In this document: positions 19,149 to 27,666 of the stretch, in pieces
How the letters are laid out: each line of letters opens with the position of its first letter
Position numbering within the stretch: the stretch's first letter is position 1
Source of the DNA: Pseudomonas frederiksbergensis
GTDB taxonomy: Bacteria > Pseudomonadota > Gammaproteobacteria > Pseudomonadales > Pseudomonadaceae
NCBI RefSeq assembly: GCF_900105495.1
Contig: NZ_FNTF01000002.1
Span: 2,145,501 to 2,209,500, forward strand
DNA: 64,000 bases
Direction: 5' to 3'
Notes under the pieces: model-generated
Database searches by the model: none
Seen by the model: the letters and a program-made list of their open reading frames with translations, nothing else
What the model was told of the DNA's origin: nothing
Translations under genes and position numbers: made by a program

Positions 19149-19664
19149 TTAACCGGCGGCTATCGGGGGGCGTTTTGCCTGAAGTGACAGCAGCAAACGA
19201 TAAAACGTCAACGCCCGACCGCTGATCAGCCCACAGACAAAGCCGGAAGCCGACGCCTTGAGCAGCAACATCTCAAGGGTGGCGGTCATTTCCGGGTGAA
19301 CGTCATCCTGGTAACCGAAGTAATAGTTCACCGCAAAAAACAGCAGATACAGCACCAGGGTTTTTGCGGTGCCCGGCACGATCAGGCCGGTTTGCGGAGC
19401 ATCCAGCTCGATGCCCTTGCGTGGGAAAACCAGCAACGCCGCGAGGCTGCCCAGGATGACGGCGGCCAGCCAGCAGCTGACCGATAGCAGTGGATTCAGC
19501 GTCAGGTTCAGCGAATACAGTGACCAGCCCAGCAAGATCGGCGCCGTGACGAGCAATGAAGTTTTGCTTTCACGGCTCGGGGACAGGGCTTTGACACCGT
19601 AGTAGCACAGCAGCAGAAATATCGCGTAAACCCACAATGGGGTGTTTTGCAGGGTATTGAGCAT
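19149..19664 (-). CDS. small integral membrane protein, DUF6622-like
   Basis: A 171-residue protein with four to five hydrophobic helices (for example LWVYAIFLLLCYYGVKAL at the N-terminus and LLSVSCWLAAVILGSLAALL in the middle). The general look fits the uncharacterised DUF6622-type membrane family, recalled with moderate certainty. It stands alone, 138 bases upstream of the preceding minus-strand gene. No catalytic residues are obvious. Confidence 0.75.
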   Translation of the reverse strand: MLNTLQNTPLWVYAIFLLLCYYGVKALSPSRESKTSLLVTAPILLGWSLYSLNLTLNPLLSVSCWLAAVILGSLAALLVFPRKGIELDAPQTGLIVPGTAKTLVLYLLFFAVNYYFGYQDDVHPEMTATLEMLLLKASASGFVCGLISGRALTFYRLLLSLQAKRPPIAAG

Positions 19665-19728
19665 CGCGCAGCATCCTTGCCGAAATGGGAGCCGGGATAT
19701 TAGTCGTTGTTGTGGCTCAGGCAGCCGA

Positions 19729-21246
19729 CTATTTCCCCAGCGAATTCAGATTCATCGACCGAACCGCCAATTGTTCGGCTGTTTGCTGATCCACCGCCAA
19801 CGAAAAGCGGAAGGTCGCGCCCCTGCCAGGAACCTCAATCAGCTGGATCTCGCGGCCATGCAATTGCAGGATACGGTGCACGATCCGTAATCCCAGTCCG
19901 CCATCACGCCGTGCGCCGCCAATGTTGAACGGGCGCAGGAACAGACCTTCGCGCAATTCGGCAGCAATGCCGGGGCCGGTGTCGCTGACGGTGACTTCGA
20001 TAAACGGTCCTTGAGGGCGCAGGCTGAGCTCGATTTCTCCTCTTGGCGGGGTGTGGCGCAGGGCGTTGTCGAACAGGTTGGTGAGCACCCGTTCGATCAA
20101 TCCAAGGTCGGCGCAGGCCGCCGAAACATTGGGTGCAAAAGTGGCCTTCAGTTCGACCTGGCGCGCCTCGGCCGTCAGTTCGAATTTCTGGAAAATGTCC
20201 TGTACCAGATCGGTCAACGAGAAACGCTCCAGCACCGGTTGCACGAAACCATGTTCCAGGCGCACCAGTTCCAGCAGCGATTGCGCCAGCCCACCGACCT
20301 TGCGGCTTTGGTCCAGCGCGATGCCCAGGTAACGGCGGCGGTCGGCGGGTGACAACGTGGCGTCCTTGAGCGACAAGGTTTCCAGGTAACCGTGCAGCGA
20401 GGCCAGAGGCGTGCGCAGATCGTGGGAGATATTGGCCACCAGTTCGCGGCGTTCCTGATCCTGGCGGGTCAACGAACGCCATTGCTCGCCGAGGCGCGCC
20501 TGCATCTGCCGGAAGGTCGCGTCGAGTATGGCAATTTCATCGTGGCTGGCGGCCTTTTCCACCGGGACGGATGCCGGCGGGGTCACCGGAGCGCCATTAA
20601 TGTCGAACCGGCTGACGGTTTCGGTCAAACGGCGCAAAGGTCGGGTAATGAGGGCGAACGCCGTGAGACCGGCAATCAGGCACAGCAACGCCACCAGCCC
20701 GATGGACAACAGTGCGGTATTCAGGGCGGCGCTGGTGGCACCGCGTTCGGCGAAGCGGTCGTGCTCTTCGCTCAGCAGCACCACATAGAGATAACCCACC
20801 TGTTTGCCATCGACCTGCAATGGCGCGGCGCTGAACACTTTGCGGCCATCGACGCTGCGCGGATCGTCGCCAAGAACCGGCAGGGCGTCGCCCTTGATCA
20901 GGCGCTGGATCGGCGCCAGATCGACCCGCTCCCGGCGTATCCGACCCTCGGGCGCAGCGCTGCCGACAATCCGGCCCTCGGGGTCGAGCAGATAGACCTC
21001 GACACTGGGATTGACCAGCATCAGTTGGCTGAACAGGTCGCGCACGGCGTCGGGCATCAGGCCTTTGGCGTCCATCAGCACGGTGTCATGGGCGATGTGC
21101 CGGGCCAGGTCCCGCGACAACCCTTGCACCACCTCAAGCTCATGCATCTTGTTGGACCGCACCTGCATCCAGGCCGACGTGCCGCAGCACACCAGCAGCA
21201 ACACGGCGAACACCAGCGACAGGCGCTGAGTCAGGGTCAGTCTCAC
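19729..21246 (-). CDS. sensor histidine kinase of the Msr-linked two-component system
   Basis: A 505-residue membrane sensor kinase: N-terminal helix (residues about 8-28), a periplasmic loop of about 140 residues, a second helix (about 170-200), a HAMP linker starting ITRPLRRLTETV, the H-box VANISHDLRTPLASL, the N-box NLFDNALRH, DTGPGI and GGLGLRI. The GTG start at 21246 overlaps the regulator's TGA and has GGGAGGAG upstream; an in-frame start 42 bases earlier would lie inside the regulator. It is paired with the regulator at 21243-21959 and lies next to the exported MsrB and MsrA genes, hinting at periplasmic oxidation sensing. Confidence 0.93.
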   Translation of the reverse strand: MRLTLTQRLSLVFAVLLLVCCGTSAWMQVRSNKMHELEVVQGLSRDLARHIAHDTVLMDAKGLMPDAVRDLFSQLMLVNPSVEVYLLDPEGRIVGSAAPEGRIRRERVDLAPIQRLIKGDALPVLGDDPRSVDGRKVFSAAPLQVDGKQVGYLYVVLLSEEHDRFAERGATSAALNTALLSIGLVALLCLIAGLTAFALITRPLRRLTETVSRFDINGAPVTPPASVPVEKAASHDEIAILDATFRQMQARLGEQWRSLTRQDQERRELVANISHDLRTPLASLHGYLETLSLKDATLSPADRRRYLGIALDQSRKVGGLAQSLLELVRLEHGFVQPVLERFSLTDLVQDIFQKFELTAEARQVELKATFAPNVSAACADLGLIERVLTNLFDNALRHTPPRGEIELSLRPQGPFIEVTVSDTGPGIAAELREGLFLRPFNIGGARRDGGLGLRIVHRILQLHGREIQLIEVPGRGATFRFSLAVDQQTAEQLAVRSMNLNSLGK

Positions 21247-21959
21247 GGTTGCTCCTCCCTGGCCGCGAATTTGTAGCCTCGCCCCCACACCGTGAGGATG
21301 CGCGCAGGTTGTGCCGGATCGGCTTCGATCTTTGCCCGCAGGCGGTTGATGTGAGTGTTGACCGTGTGCTCGTAGCCTTCGTGGCTGTAGCCCCAGACGG
21401 CGTTGAGCAGGTCCATGCGCGAGAACACTTTTCCGGGCTGACGGGCGAAGAAATACAGCAGGTCGAACTCCCGTGGCGTGAGGTCGAGGCGGCGACCGTC
21501 AAGGGACACATCGCGCGTGATCGGGTCGATGGAGAGGCCGTCCATGATCAGGCTGCCAGCGTCCATTTTAAGATTGCGGGCCATGGCATCGACCCGTCGC
21601 AACAGCGCTTTGACCCGCGCCACCAGTTCGAGCATCGAAAAGGGTTTGGCCAGGTAATCGTCGGCGCCGAGTTCGAGCCCGAGAATCCGGTGTACTTCGC
21701 TGGAGCGCGCACTGGTAATGATGATCGGTGTGTAGCGGGCCATGGCGCGGGCGCGACGGCAGATTTCCAGGCCGTCGACGCCGGGCAGCATCAGGTCGAG
21801 GATCAGAGCGTCCCAGCTTCCTTGCTGCAGCAGGCGCATGCCTTCATCGCCGTCGGCGCAGTGCACCACCTCGAACTGCTCATCACGTAGATGCAGGCAG
21901 ATAAGGTCGGCGATATGCAGGTCGTCCTCGACCACGAGGACGCGTTTGGTCTGTTCCAT
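21243..21959 (-). CDS. OmpR-family response regulator
   Basis: A 238-residue regulator with receiver domain (VVEDD acidic pair, phospho-acceptor Asp in LILDLMLPG, TSA and AKPF Lys) and a C-terminal winged helix (TPREFDLLYFFARQPGKVFSR, ending TVWGRGYKF). Start ATG 21959 has AAGGA upstream. It is translated first, with the kinase gene overlapping its stop. It diverges from msrB across 151 bases that carry two inverted repeats, so it may control the Msr genes. Confidence 0.93.
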   Translation of the reverse strand: MEQTKRVLVVEDDLHIADLICLHLRDEQFEVVHCADGDEGMRLLQQGSWDALILDLMLPGVDGLEICRRARAMARYTPIIITSARSSEVHRILGLELGADDYLAKPFSMLELVARVKALLRRVDAMARNLKMDAGSLIMDGLSIDPITRDVSLDGRRLDLTPREFDLLYFFARQPGKVFSRMDLLNAVWGYSHEGYEHTVNTHINRLRAKIEADPAQPARILTVWGRGYKFAAREEQP

Positions 21960-21975
21960 CAAGCTCAATCCTTCG

Positions 21976-22042
21976 GCGCAATGAGCGCATTGTGCGGGTT
22001 TTCCGGGGCCTGAGTTATCACGAATTGTTTAACTTCTCGTGA
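21976..22042. promoter_or_regulatory. inverted repeats in the regulator-msrB divergent region
   Basis: Two symmetric sites are visible: GCGCAATG-N4-CATTGTGC (21976-21995, one mismatch) and TCACGA-N13-TCGTGA (22018-22042). They are candidate binding sites for the adjacent regulator or another redox regulator; no experimental support is implied. Confidence 0.35.
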
Positions 22043-22110
22043 GGATTTGGCGATCAACCCAAGCCTAGGCTGTGTTCCATGACAGGCACCTGGAATTTTC
22101 GGAGACGACC

Positions 22111-22629
22111 ATGTTTTCACGGCGACAGTTTCTCGTAGCGAGCGGCGGGCTAGGCGCTGCAGCCCTGGTCATCGGTGTATTGCCAAAATTTGCCGCAAGT
22201 TCTGCGCTGGTCAGTAACGCCAGCGCTGCGGAGGTGTTCGAGGTGACTCACAGCGACAGCGAATGGCGCGCCATGCTCAGCGCCGAGCAGTATGAAATCC
22301 TGCGCGAGGAGGGCACCGAAAGGGCCTACAGCAGCCCGCTGAACAACGAGCACCGTGAAGGTACGTTTGCCTGTGCCGGTTGCGGCCTGCCGCTGTTTTC
22401 TTCTGCGACCAAGTTTGACAGCCGCACCGGTTGGCCGAGCTTCTGGGCACCGCTGGACAACGCTGTGGCCACTCGTCAGGACCGCGCCTTCGGGATGCTG
22501 CGTGAGGAAGTCCACTGCCGGCGTTGTGGCGGTCATCTGGGCCATGTCTTCGACGATGGGCCCCAACCCACCGGCTTGCGCTACTGCATGAATGGCCTGG
22601 CGATGACTTTTGTGCCAAAGGCAACTTGA
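22111..22629 (+). CDS. msrB: peptide-methionine (R)-S-oxide reductase with Tat signal
   Basis: A 172-residue MsrB that reduces the R form of methionine sulfoxide. The N-terminus MFSRRQFLVASGGLGAAAL is a twin-arginine export signal, unusual for MsrB, which is mostly cytoplasmic. The mature domain has both zinc-site CxxC pairs (CAGC and CRRC) and the catalytic RYCMNG cysteine. ATG 22111 has GGAGA at the right distance; the frame is open upstream to 22072 without a better site. msrA follows 110 bases later and also has an export signal, so the two form a periplasmic repair pair. Confidence 0.93.
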   Translation: MFSRRQFLVASGGLGAAALVIGVLPKFAASSALVSNASAAEVFEVTHSDSEWRAMLSAEQYEILREEGTERAYSSPLNNEHREGTFACAGCGLPLFSSATKFDSRTGWPSFWAPLDNAVATRQDRAFGMLREEVHCRRCGGHLGHVFDDGPQPTGLRYCMNGLAMTFVPKAT

Positions 22630-22739
22630 TCCGCGGGTACTTACTTTCACTCACTTTTGCAGGCCCATGCCCGGCCGCGTCCCGGCGCTTCGTTCCTACG
22701 TTCGGTTGAACTCATTTAATTCATTCAGGAATCAGCCTC

Positions 22740-23447
22740 ATGAAAACCCTGTTTACCTGGCGCCGCACCCTGTTGGGCCTGGTCGCCGCCGGTGTCATCG
22801 GCCAATGCCTGGCGTTCTCTTTCGGTGCGGCGCAAGACGCGGTCATCATTCCTCCACCCGCCCTCGACGAAACCACCCAGGCCGACAGCGAAAGGGCAGT
22901 CTTTGCCGGCGGTTGCTTCTGGGGCGTCCAGGGCGTGTTCCAGCATGTGAAAGGGGTGAAGAAAGCGGTCTCCGGTTATGCCGGTGGAGCTGCAAGCACC
23001 GCCCAATACGAGCGGGTCAGCAGTGGCGATACCGGTCATGCGGAAGCTGTCGAAGTCACCTTCGATCCTCGTCAGGTCAGCTATGGCACCTTGCTGCAAA
23101 TCTACTTCTCGGTGGCGCACAACCCTACCGAACTCAACCGCCAGGGACCTGACCACGGCACTCAGTATCGCTCGGCGCTTTTCCCGGAAAACAGCGAACA
23201 GCAACGTGTCGCCCAGGCCTACATCGCCCAGCTGGACGCTGCCCGGTCGTTCGACAAACCCATTGTCACCACGCTGGAAACCTACAACGGTTTCTACCCG
23301 GCCGAGGAGGAACATCAGGACTTTCTGACCGAGCACCCGACCTATCCCTACATCGTGATCAACGATCTGCCGAAGGTCGCGCAGCTGAAAAAACTTTATC
23401 CGGATCGGTATCAGGAAAAACCGGTGTTGGTGAAGGCGGGGATGTAA
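22740..23447 (+). CDS. msrA: peptide-methionine (S)-S-oxide reductase with export signal
   Basis: A 235-residue MsrA. The first 35 residues form a signal or anchor (TWRRTLLGLVAAGVIGQCLA), followed by the catalytic GCFWGVQGVF and the conserved VSGYAGG and DHGTQYRS segments. It reduces the S form of methionine sulfoxide in proteins. As with the upstream msrB, the signal predicts action outside the cytoplasm. An AGGAA ribosome site precedes ATG 22740. Confidence 0.93.
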   Translation: MKTLFTWRRTLLGLVAAGVIGQCLAFSFGAAQDAVIIPPPALDETTQADSERAVFAGGCFWGVQGVFQHVKGVKKAVSGYAGGAASTAQYERVSSGDTGHAEAVEVTFDPRQVSYGTLLQIYFSVAHNPTELNRQGPDHGTQYRSALFPENSEQQRVAQAYIAQLDAARSFDKPIVTTLETYNGFYPAEEEHQDFLTEHPTYPYIVINDLPKVAQLKKLYPDRYQEKPVLVKAGM

Positions 23448-23466
23448 GGGTTGACGGGCATAGCCC

Positions 23467-24480
23467 TTACCCCGAAATCACATTCTTGCCCGCGATCTTC
23501 GACCGATACAGCGCCTGATCGGCCCGGGCCAGCAACCCGGTCTGTTGTTCTTCGTCAAAGCGCTGAACCACGCCGAAACTCATGGTTATTGGAAAATCTC
23601 CCACGGGCACCAGGCATGCGAGGCCATGGCGGATACGCTCGGCGAGCGCCCGAGCGTTGGCGAGTGGCGTGTTGGGCAGGATCAGGATGAACTCGTCGCC
23701 ACCCCAACGCGCAAGCAGATCGCCCTCGCGCACGCAGTGCTTCACGCTATCGACCACCTGCACCAATGCTGCATCACCCAGCGCGTGGCCATAGTGATCG
23801 TTGATGTTCTTGAAGTCGTCGATGTCCATCGCGATCAACGACAGCGGTTGTCGAAAGCGCTGGGCGCGTTCGCATTCCTGGGGCAGGGCTTTTTCCAGAA
23901 GATAGCGATTGGCGATTGAGGTCAGTGCGTCGGTTTCCGCCAGTTTGCGGTTTTCTTCGAGTTGGATTTGCAGTTGCTGATTGACGCGAGACAACTCTCG
24001 GGTGCGTTCTTCAACGATTGCTTCAAGGGATTGGTTGCGCCGTTCAAGCGCTTCGTACAGGCGCTTCTTGTCGTCGATGCTGCGGTGTGCGCCGACCATT
24101 CGCGCCACCGAGCCGTCGGCATTGCGTGCCAGTACGTAGCCACGGTCTTCGATCCAGGTGTAGCTGCCGTCCTGCATGCGACAGCGATATTCGGCCTGAT
24201 AGCCGGGCGCGCGTTGACTCAGATAGTCGTCGAACAGCGCCATGACCTGCGGGTAATCGTCGGGGTGGATCACGTTTTCCCAGGTCAACACGTTGTTATT
24301 CAGGGAATGAGGCGGGTAGCCGAGCATCTCGTACCACCCGGGGTTGCGATAGACGAACCCGGTGTTGGCGTTCCAGTCCCAGATGCCGTCGCTGACCAGT
24401 TCCATAATGGTGTGCAGCATGTCTTCGTTCAAATCCGACAGATTGAACTTCAACGGCTCGATATTCGACGCCTCACCCAT
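23467..24480 (-). CDS. PAS-domain diguanylate cyclase
   Basis: A 337-residue soluble protein: PAS fold (about residues 20-130, including YRNPGWYEMLGYP and a PAC-like YRCRMQDGSYTWIEDRG), a short coiled coil (about 135-170) and a GGDEF domain with the intact active site RWGGDEF. An I-site (REGD, five residues before GGDEF) is present, so product inhibition is likely. It should make cyclic-di-GMP from two GTP under PAS control. No EAL domain. I prefer ATG 24480, with GGGAG upstream, over TTG 24510. It converges on msrA with a 19-base gap. Confidence 0.93.
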   Translation of the reverse strand: MGEASNIEPLKFNLSDLNEDMLHTIMELVSDGIWDWNANTGFVYRNPGWYEMLGYPPHSLNNNVLTWENVIHPDDYPQVMALFDDYLSQRAPGYQAEYRCRMQDGSYTWIEDRGYVLARNADGSVARMVGAHRSIDDKKRLYEALERRNQSLEAIVEERTRELSRVNQQLQIQLEENRKLAETDALTSIANRYLLEKALPQECERAQRFRQPLSLIAMDIDDFKNINDHYGHALGDAALVQVVDSVKHCVREGDLLARWGGDEFILILPNTPLANARALAERIRHGLACLVPVGDFPITMSFGVVQRFDEEQQTGLLARADQALYRSKIAGKNVISG

Positions 24481-24555
24481 CTCCGCACTCCCTGTCGCCC
24501 TGATAGCCAAGTGACCCGCACGTCGAGGAGATTAGTCGATGGGGTATTCGGTCGG

Positions 24556-25461
24556 CTAGTACTTGCCCCATCTCTGCAAGGCAAAGTCGACGAAACTACG
24601 CAGTTTTGGCAAACGGTAACGATCCTGGGCATACATCAGGTTCATCGGTCGGCTTGGCGGCAAGTAACTCTGCATCAATGCCACCAGTTTTCCGTCCTTG
24701 AGATCCTGCTCCATCAACGCATCAGGCAGCACCACGATGCCCATGCCGGTTCGCGCCGCTTGAAGCAGTGCTGCCGAACTGTTGATCAACATCGGTCCAT
24801 TGACCGCTACCGCCACTTCTCCCTCGGGACCGGTCAGGCGCCAGTGTTTTTCCACCGACTGCCAGTCATCCCCGGCCGGATAGGCAAAGGACAGGCAGTC
24901 ATGGTGTTGCAGATCATCAGGTTTTTCCGGTGTGCCTTTGCGCGCCAAATACTCCGGTGATGCACACATGGTCAGGTTGTAGTCGAGGAGTGGACGGGCG
25001 ATCAGGTGGGTCTCCTGGGTATTGCCCAGGCGAAACGCCACGTCGAAACCGTTTTCGAGCAGGTCCGGACGGCGATTGGTGAGGACCACATCCAATTTGA
25101 CGCGTGGACACAGCAGAGTGAACTCACTCAGGGCGGGTGCCAGCTTTTCGGTGCCGAAGGTCAGCGGCGCGGTGATGCGCAGGGTTCCACTCGGTTCGTC
25201 GAGGGCCTGCTCGGCCAACCGTTCGGAGTCGGCCACCAACCCCAGCACTTCGAGGCAACGCTGGTAATAAGCGGTGCCGAATTCCGTTAACCGCTGGCGT
25301 CGCGTTGTTCGGTTGAGCAGGCGCATACCCAGGCGTTGCTCCAACGCCCGCAGGTGATTGCCGACCATGGTGGTGGACATTTCGCACTGCAGCGCGGCGG
25401 CGGTCATGCTGCCGCTTTCCACCACCCGCACGTAAACGGTCATTGCCTGGAATAAGTCCAT
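24556..25461 (-). CDS. LysR-family transcriptional regulator
   Basis: A 301-residue LysR regulator: N-terminal winged helix (residues 1-60, with VESGSMTAAALQCEMSTTMV as recognition region) and a periplasmic-binding-like effector domain. The wording resembles the CrgA/PA2206-like branch of LysR proteins that act on nearby oxidoreductases. ATG 25461 is used rather than TTG 25467. It diverges from the class-III aminotransferase gene by 102 bases and is thus a candidate regulator of it. Confidence 0.92.
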   Translation of the reverse strand: MDLFQAMTVYVRVVESGSMTAAALQCEMSTTMVGNHLRALEQRLGMRLLNRTTRRQRLTEFGTAYYQRCLEVLGLVADSERLAEQALDEPSGTLRITAPLTFGTEKLAPALSEFTLLCPRVKLDVVLTNRRPDLLENGFDVAFRLGNTQETHLIARPLLDYNLTMCASPEYLARKGTPEKPDDLQHHDCLSFAYPAGDDWQSVEKHWRLTGPEGEVAVAVNGPMLINSSAALLQAARTGMGIVVLPDALMEQDLKDGKLVALMQSYLPPSRPMNLMYAQDRYRLPKLRSFVDFALQRWGKY

Positions 25462-25563
25462 TATCAAGTCCAGCTTTAAAATGATTGAAGTGTTGCAGCG
25501 TTTATCCAGCTCAGGTGGCTAACCATACTGCAAAAACACCGACCATTGATGGAGCTTGATGTC

Positions 25564-26739
25564 ATGACCGCCGCCTGCCTGATGAGCACTTACCAACCCT
25601 TGGCCTTGAGTTTCAGCAAGGGCCTGGGCACACGCCTGTGGGATCAGGCCGGTCGTGAATACCTGGACGCGGTGGCGGGCGTGGCAGTGACCAACGTCGG
25701 TCACTGCCATCCGAAAATAGTCTCGGCCATCAGTGAACAGGCCGGGCTGCTGTTGCACACATCCAACCTCTACAGCATCGATTGGCAGCAGCGGCTGGCG
25801 CAGAAACTGACGCAATTGGCGGGCATGGAGCGAGCCTTTTTCAACAACTCCGGTGCCGAAGCCAATGAAACCGCATTGAAACTCGCACGGTTGTACGGAT
25901 GGCACAAAGGCATCGAACAACCGCTGGTGGTGGTCATGGAGAACGCCTTTCACGGCCGCACGCTGGGCACCTTGTCCGCCAGTGATGGCCCGGCCGTGCG
26001 CCTGGGCTTCAACGAGTTGCCGGGGGATTTCGTCAAAGTGCCCTTCGGCGATCTCAAGGCGCTGGACAAGGTGCAACAAGCCCACGGTCCGCGCATCGTG
26101 GCGATCCTGATGGAACCTATTCAGGGTGAAAGCGGCGTCCAAATGGCCCCGCCCGGTTACCTGAAAGCCATTCGCGAACGCTGCACTCGGCAGGCGTGGC
26201 TGCTGATGCTCGACGAAATCCAGACCGGCATCGGCCGCACCGGCCAGTGGTTTGCCTTTCAGCACGAAGGCATCGTTCCAGACGTCATGACCCTGGCCAA
26301 AGGTCTGGGCAACGGTATTCCCATCGGCGCCTGCCTGGCCCGGGGCAAAGCCGCCGACCTCTTCACCCCCGGCAGTCACGGCAGCACCTTCGGCGGCAAT
26401 CCACTGGCCTGCCGCGTGGGTTGCACCGTGCTGGAGATCATCGAAGAACAAGGACTGCTGGAAAACGCCAAACTTCAGGGCGAACGTTTGCTCGCCAGAT
26501 TGCGCATCGAATTGGCGGACGACCCGAACGTCCTGGCTATCCGCGGACAGGGTTTAATGATCGGCATCGAACTCAAACAACCGATTCGCGACCTGACCCT
26601 GATCGCCGCGCGGGATCACGGCTTGTTGATCAACGTGACACGGGGCAAAACCATACGCTTGCTGCCGCCGCTGACGATTGATGAGCGGGAAGTGGAGATG
26701 ATTGTCCGAGGAGTTTGCCGGGCAGTGAGCGCGGCCTGA
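25564..26739 (+). CDS. class-III aminotransferase, acetylornithine aminotransferase-like
   Basis: A 391-residue PLP enzyme of the ArgD/GabT group. Seen: the N-terminal [18 protein letters not shown], the phosphate-binding [16 protein letters not shown], the cofactor Asp in [14 protein letters not shown] and the Schiff-base lysine in [12 protein letters not shown]. Length and motifs match acetylornithine aminotransferase, but it lies away from arg genes, so it may be a paralogue for another omega-amino substrate. ATG 25564 follows a GGAG; an ATG 15 bases earlier lacks one. Its last 46 codons are duplicated downstream. Confidence 0.9.
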   Translation: MTAACLMSTYQPLALSFSKGLGTRLWDQAGREYLDAVAGVAVTNVGHCHPKIVSAISEQAGLLLHTSNLYSIDWQQRLAQKLTQLAGMERAFFNNSGAEANETALKLARLYGWHKGIEQPLVVVMENAFHGRTLGTLSASDGPAVRLGFNELPGDFVKVPFGDLKALDKVQQAHGPRIVAILMEPIQGESGVQMAPPGYLKAIRERCTRQAWLLMLDEIQTGIGRTGQWFAFQHEGIVPDVMTLAKGLGNGIPIGACLARGKAADLFTPGSHGSTFGGNPLACRVGCTVLEIIEEQGLLENAKLQGERLLARLRIELADDPNVLAIRGQGLMIGIELKQPIRDLTLIAARDHGLLINVTRGKTIRLLPPLTIDEREVEMIVRGVCRAVSAA

Positions 26740-26748
26740 TACACCATT

Positions 26749-26857
26749 GATCGTTCCCACGCTCCGCGTGGGAATGCAGCCCAGGACGCTCCGCGTCCTA
26801 AAAAGCGTGACGCAGAGCGTCACAAGAGGCATTCCCACGCGGAGCGTGGGAACGATC
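26749..26857. repeat. 109-bp palindromic intergenic repeat, copy 1
   Basis: Ends GATCGTTCCCACGCTCCG and its complement, with inner stems around CCCACGC/GCGTGGG, GGACGC/GCGTCC and GTGACGC/GCGTCAC. Typical of repeats common in fluorescent pseudomonads; it can form several stacked hairpins. Confidence 0.85.
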
Positions 26858-26996
26858 GATCGCTGCACGGGATCACGGCTTGTTGATCAACGTGACACGA
26901 GGCAAGACCATTCGCTTGCTGCCGCCGCTGACGATTGATGAGCGGGAAGTGGAGATGATTGTCAGAGGGGTTTGCCGGGCAGTGAGCGCGGCCTGA
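26858..26996 (+). pseudogene. duplicated C-terminal fragment of the aminotransferase gene
   Basis: Carries 46 codons corresponding to the end of the upstream gene, including its own TGA, but has no start or ribosome site. It is a remnant of the 257-bp duplication and is not expected to be expressed as a protein. Confidence 0.85.
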
Positions 26997-27005
26997 TACA
27001 CCATT

Positions 27006-27114
27006 GATCGTTCCCACGCTCCGCGTGGGAATGCAGCCCAGGACGCTCCGCGTCCTAAAAAGCGTGACGCAGAGCGTCACAAGAGTCATTCCCACGCGGA
27101 GCGTGGGAACGATC
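27006..27114. repeat. 109-bp palindromic intergenic repeat, copy 2
   Basis: Second copy of the hairpin repeat at 26749-26857, nearly identical, generated with the 257-bp duplication. It separates the duplicated fragment from the converging P-loop gene. Confidence 0.85.
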
Positions 27115-27127
27115 GAAACACTGTGAG

Positions 27128-27631
27128 TTAGCTGGCTTGTAACACGGTGTTCGCGAATGTTGTGATTTCGGTTCGATCCCTGAGCTTGAGTTTCGAACCG
27201 CCAAACCCTTCGAACAGATGCTGATGCGCGGCAAATCCACTCGAATCTTCGCGCGTGCGATAGCTGCCGGCCCAAGCGAGCAATGCAATCAACAACTCGT
27301 CATTCTCGTCCCGCTGCGCTTCTCGCTGACGAATGTTGGCAACACATTCCTCCTCTTCAACACTCAGCCAGATCAGTGCTGTCGCCCGGGGCAAGAGTTC
27401 GCTGGTGATCCAGCCGTAAACGCCTTCGATCACCCAGCGCTCTTCACCGGCCACCACCCGTGCCATGCCCAGCGCCTCGGCACGGGGGCGGGGAATGCTG
27501 TGTTCATCGGACAACCAGTGAATCGAATCGAGATCGACCCACGGCACTTGCAGGTGTTTGGCCAGTCGTTCCGCCAGCCAGCTTTTGCCGGAACCGGAAT
27601 TGCCGATGATCAGGGTTCGGGTGAGGTTCAT
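27128..27631 (-). CDS. small P-loop NTPase (adenylate-kinase/topology-modulation-like)
   Basis: A 167-residue P-loop protein with Walker A GNSGSGKSW at residues 9-17 and the substrate-side segment VDLDSIHWL. The general plan resembles AAA/FlaR-type or topology-modulation small kinases (nucleotide-kinase-like fold). A lid region with REAQRDENDE follows. The phosphate acceptor is unknown. ATG 27631 is chosen; a GTG 9 bases upstream is also open and neither has a strong ribosome site. It ends close to the duplicated repeats. Confidence 0.8.
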   Translation of the reverse strand: MNLTRTLIIGNSGSGKSWLAERLAKHLQVPWVDLDSIHWLSDEHSIPRPRAEALGMARVVAGEERWVIEGVYGWITSELLPRATALIWLSVEEEECVANIRQREAQRDENDELLIALLAWAGSYRTREDSSGFAAHQHLFEGFGGSKLKLRDRTEITTFANTVLQAS

Positions 27632-27666
27632 GAGCGACACCGATCAAATGTCGGAACGATCAGCCT

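Larger units (their letters stand above)
26601..27114. repeat. 257-bp tandem duplication covering the 3' end of the aminotransferase gene and an intergenic repeat
   Basis: Bases 26601-26857 recur at 26858-27114 with a period of exactly 257. Each unit holds the last 46 codons of the aminotransferase gene, its stop and the following 109-bp hairpin repeat. The copies differ at scattered sites (for example CGGGGC against CGAGGC), so the event is not brand new. Confidence 0.92.

Noticed and set aside
26747..26938. Short plus-strand frame over the palindromic repeat (IVPTLRVGM start)
   Set aside because: The frame arises from the repeat; equivalent frames occur on both strands and in both copies. 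No ribosome site.
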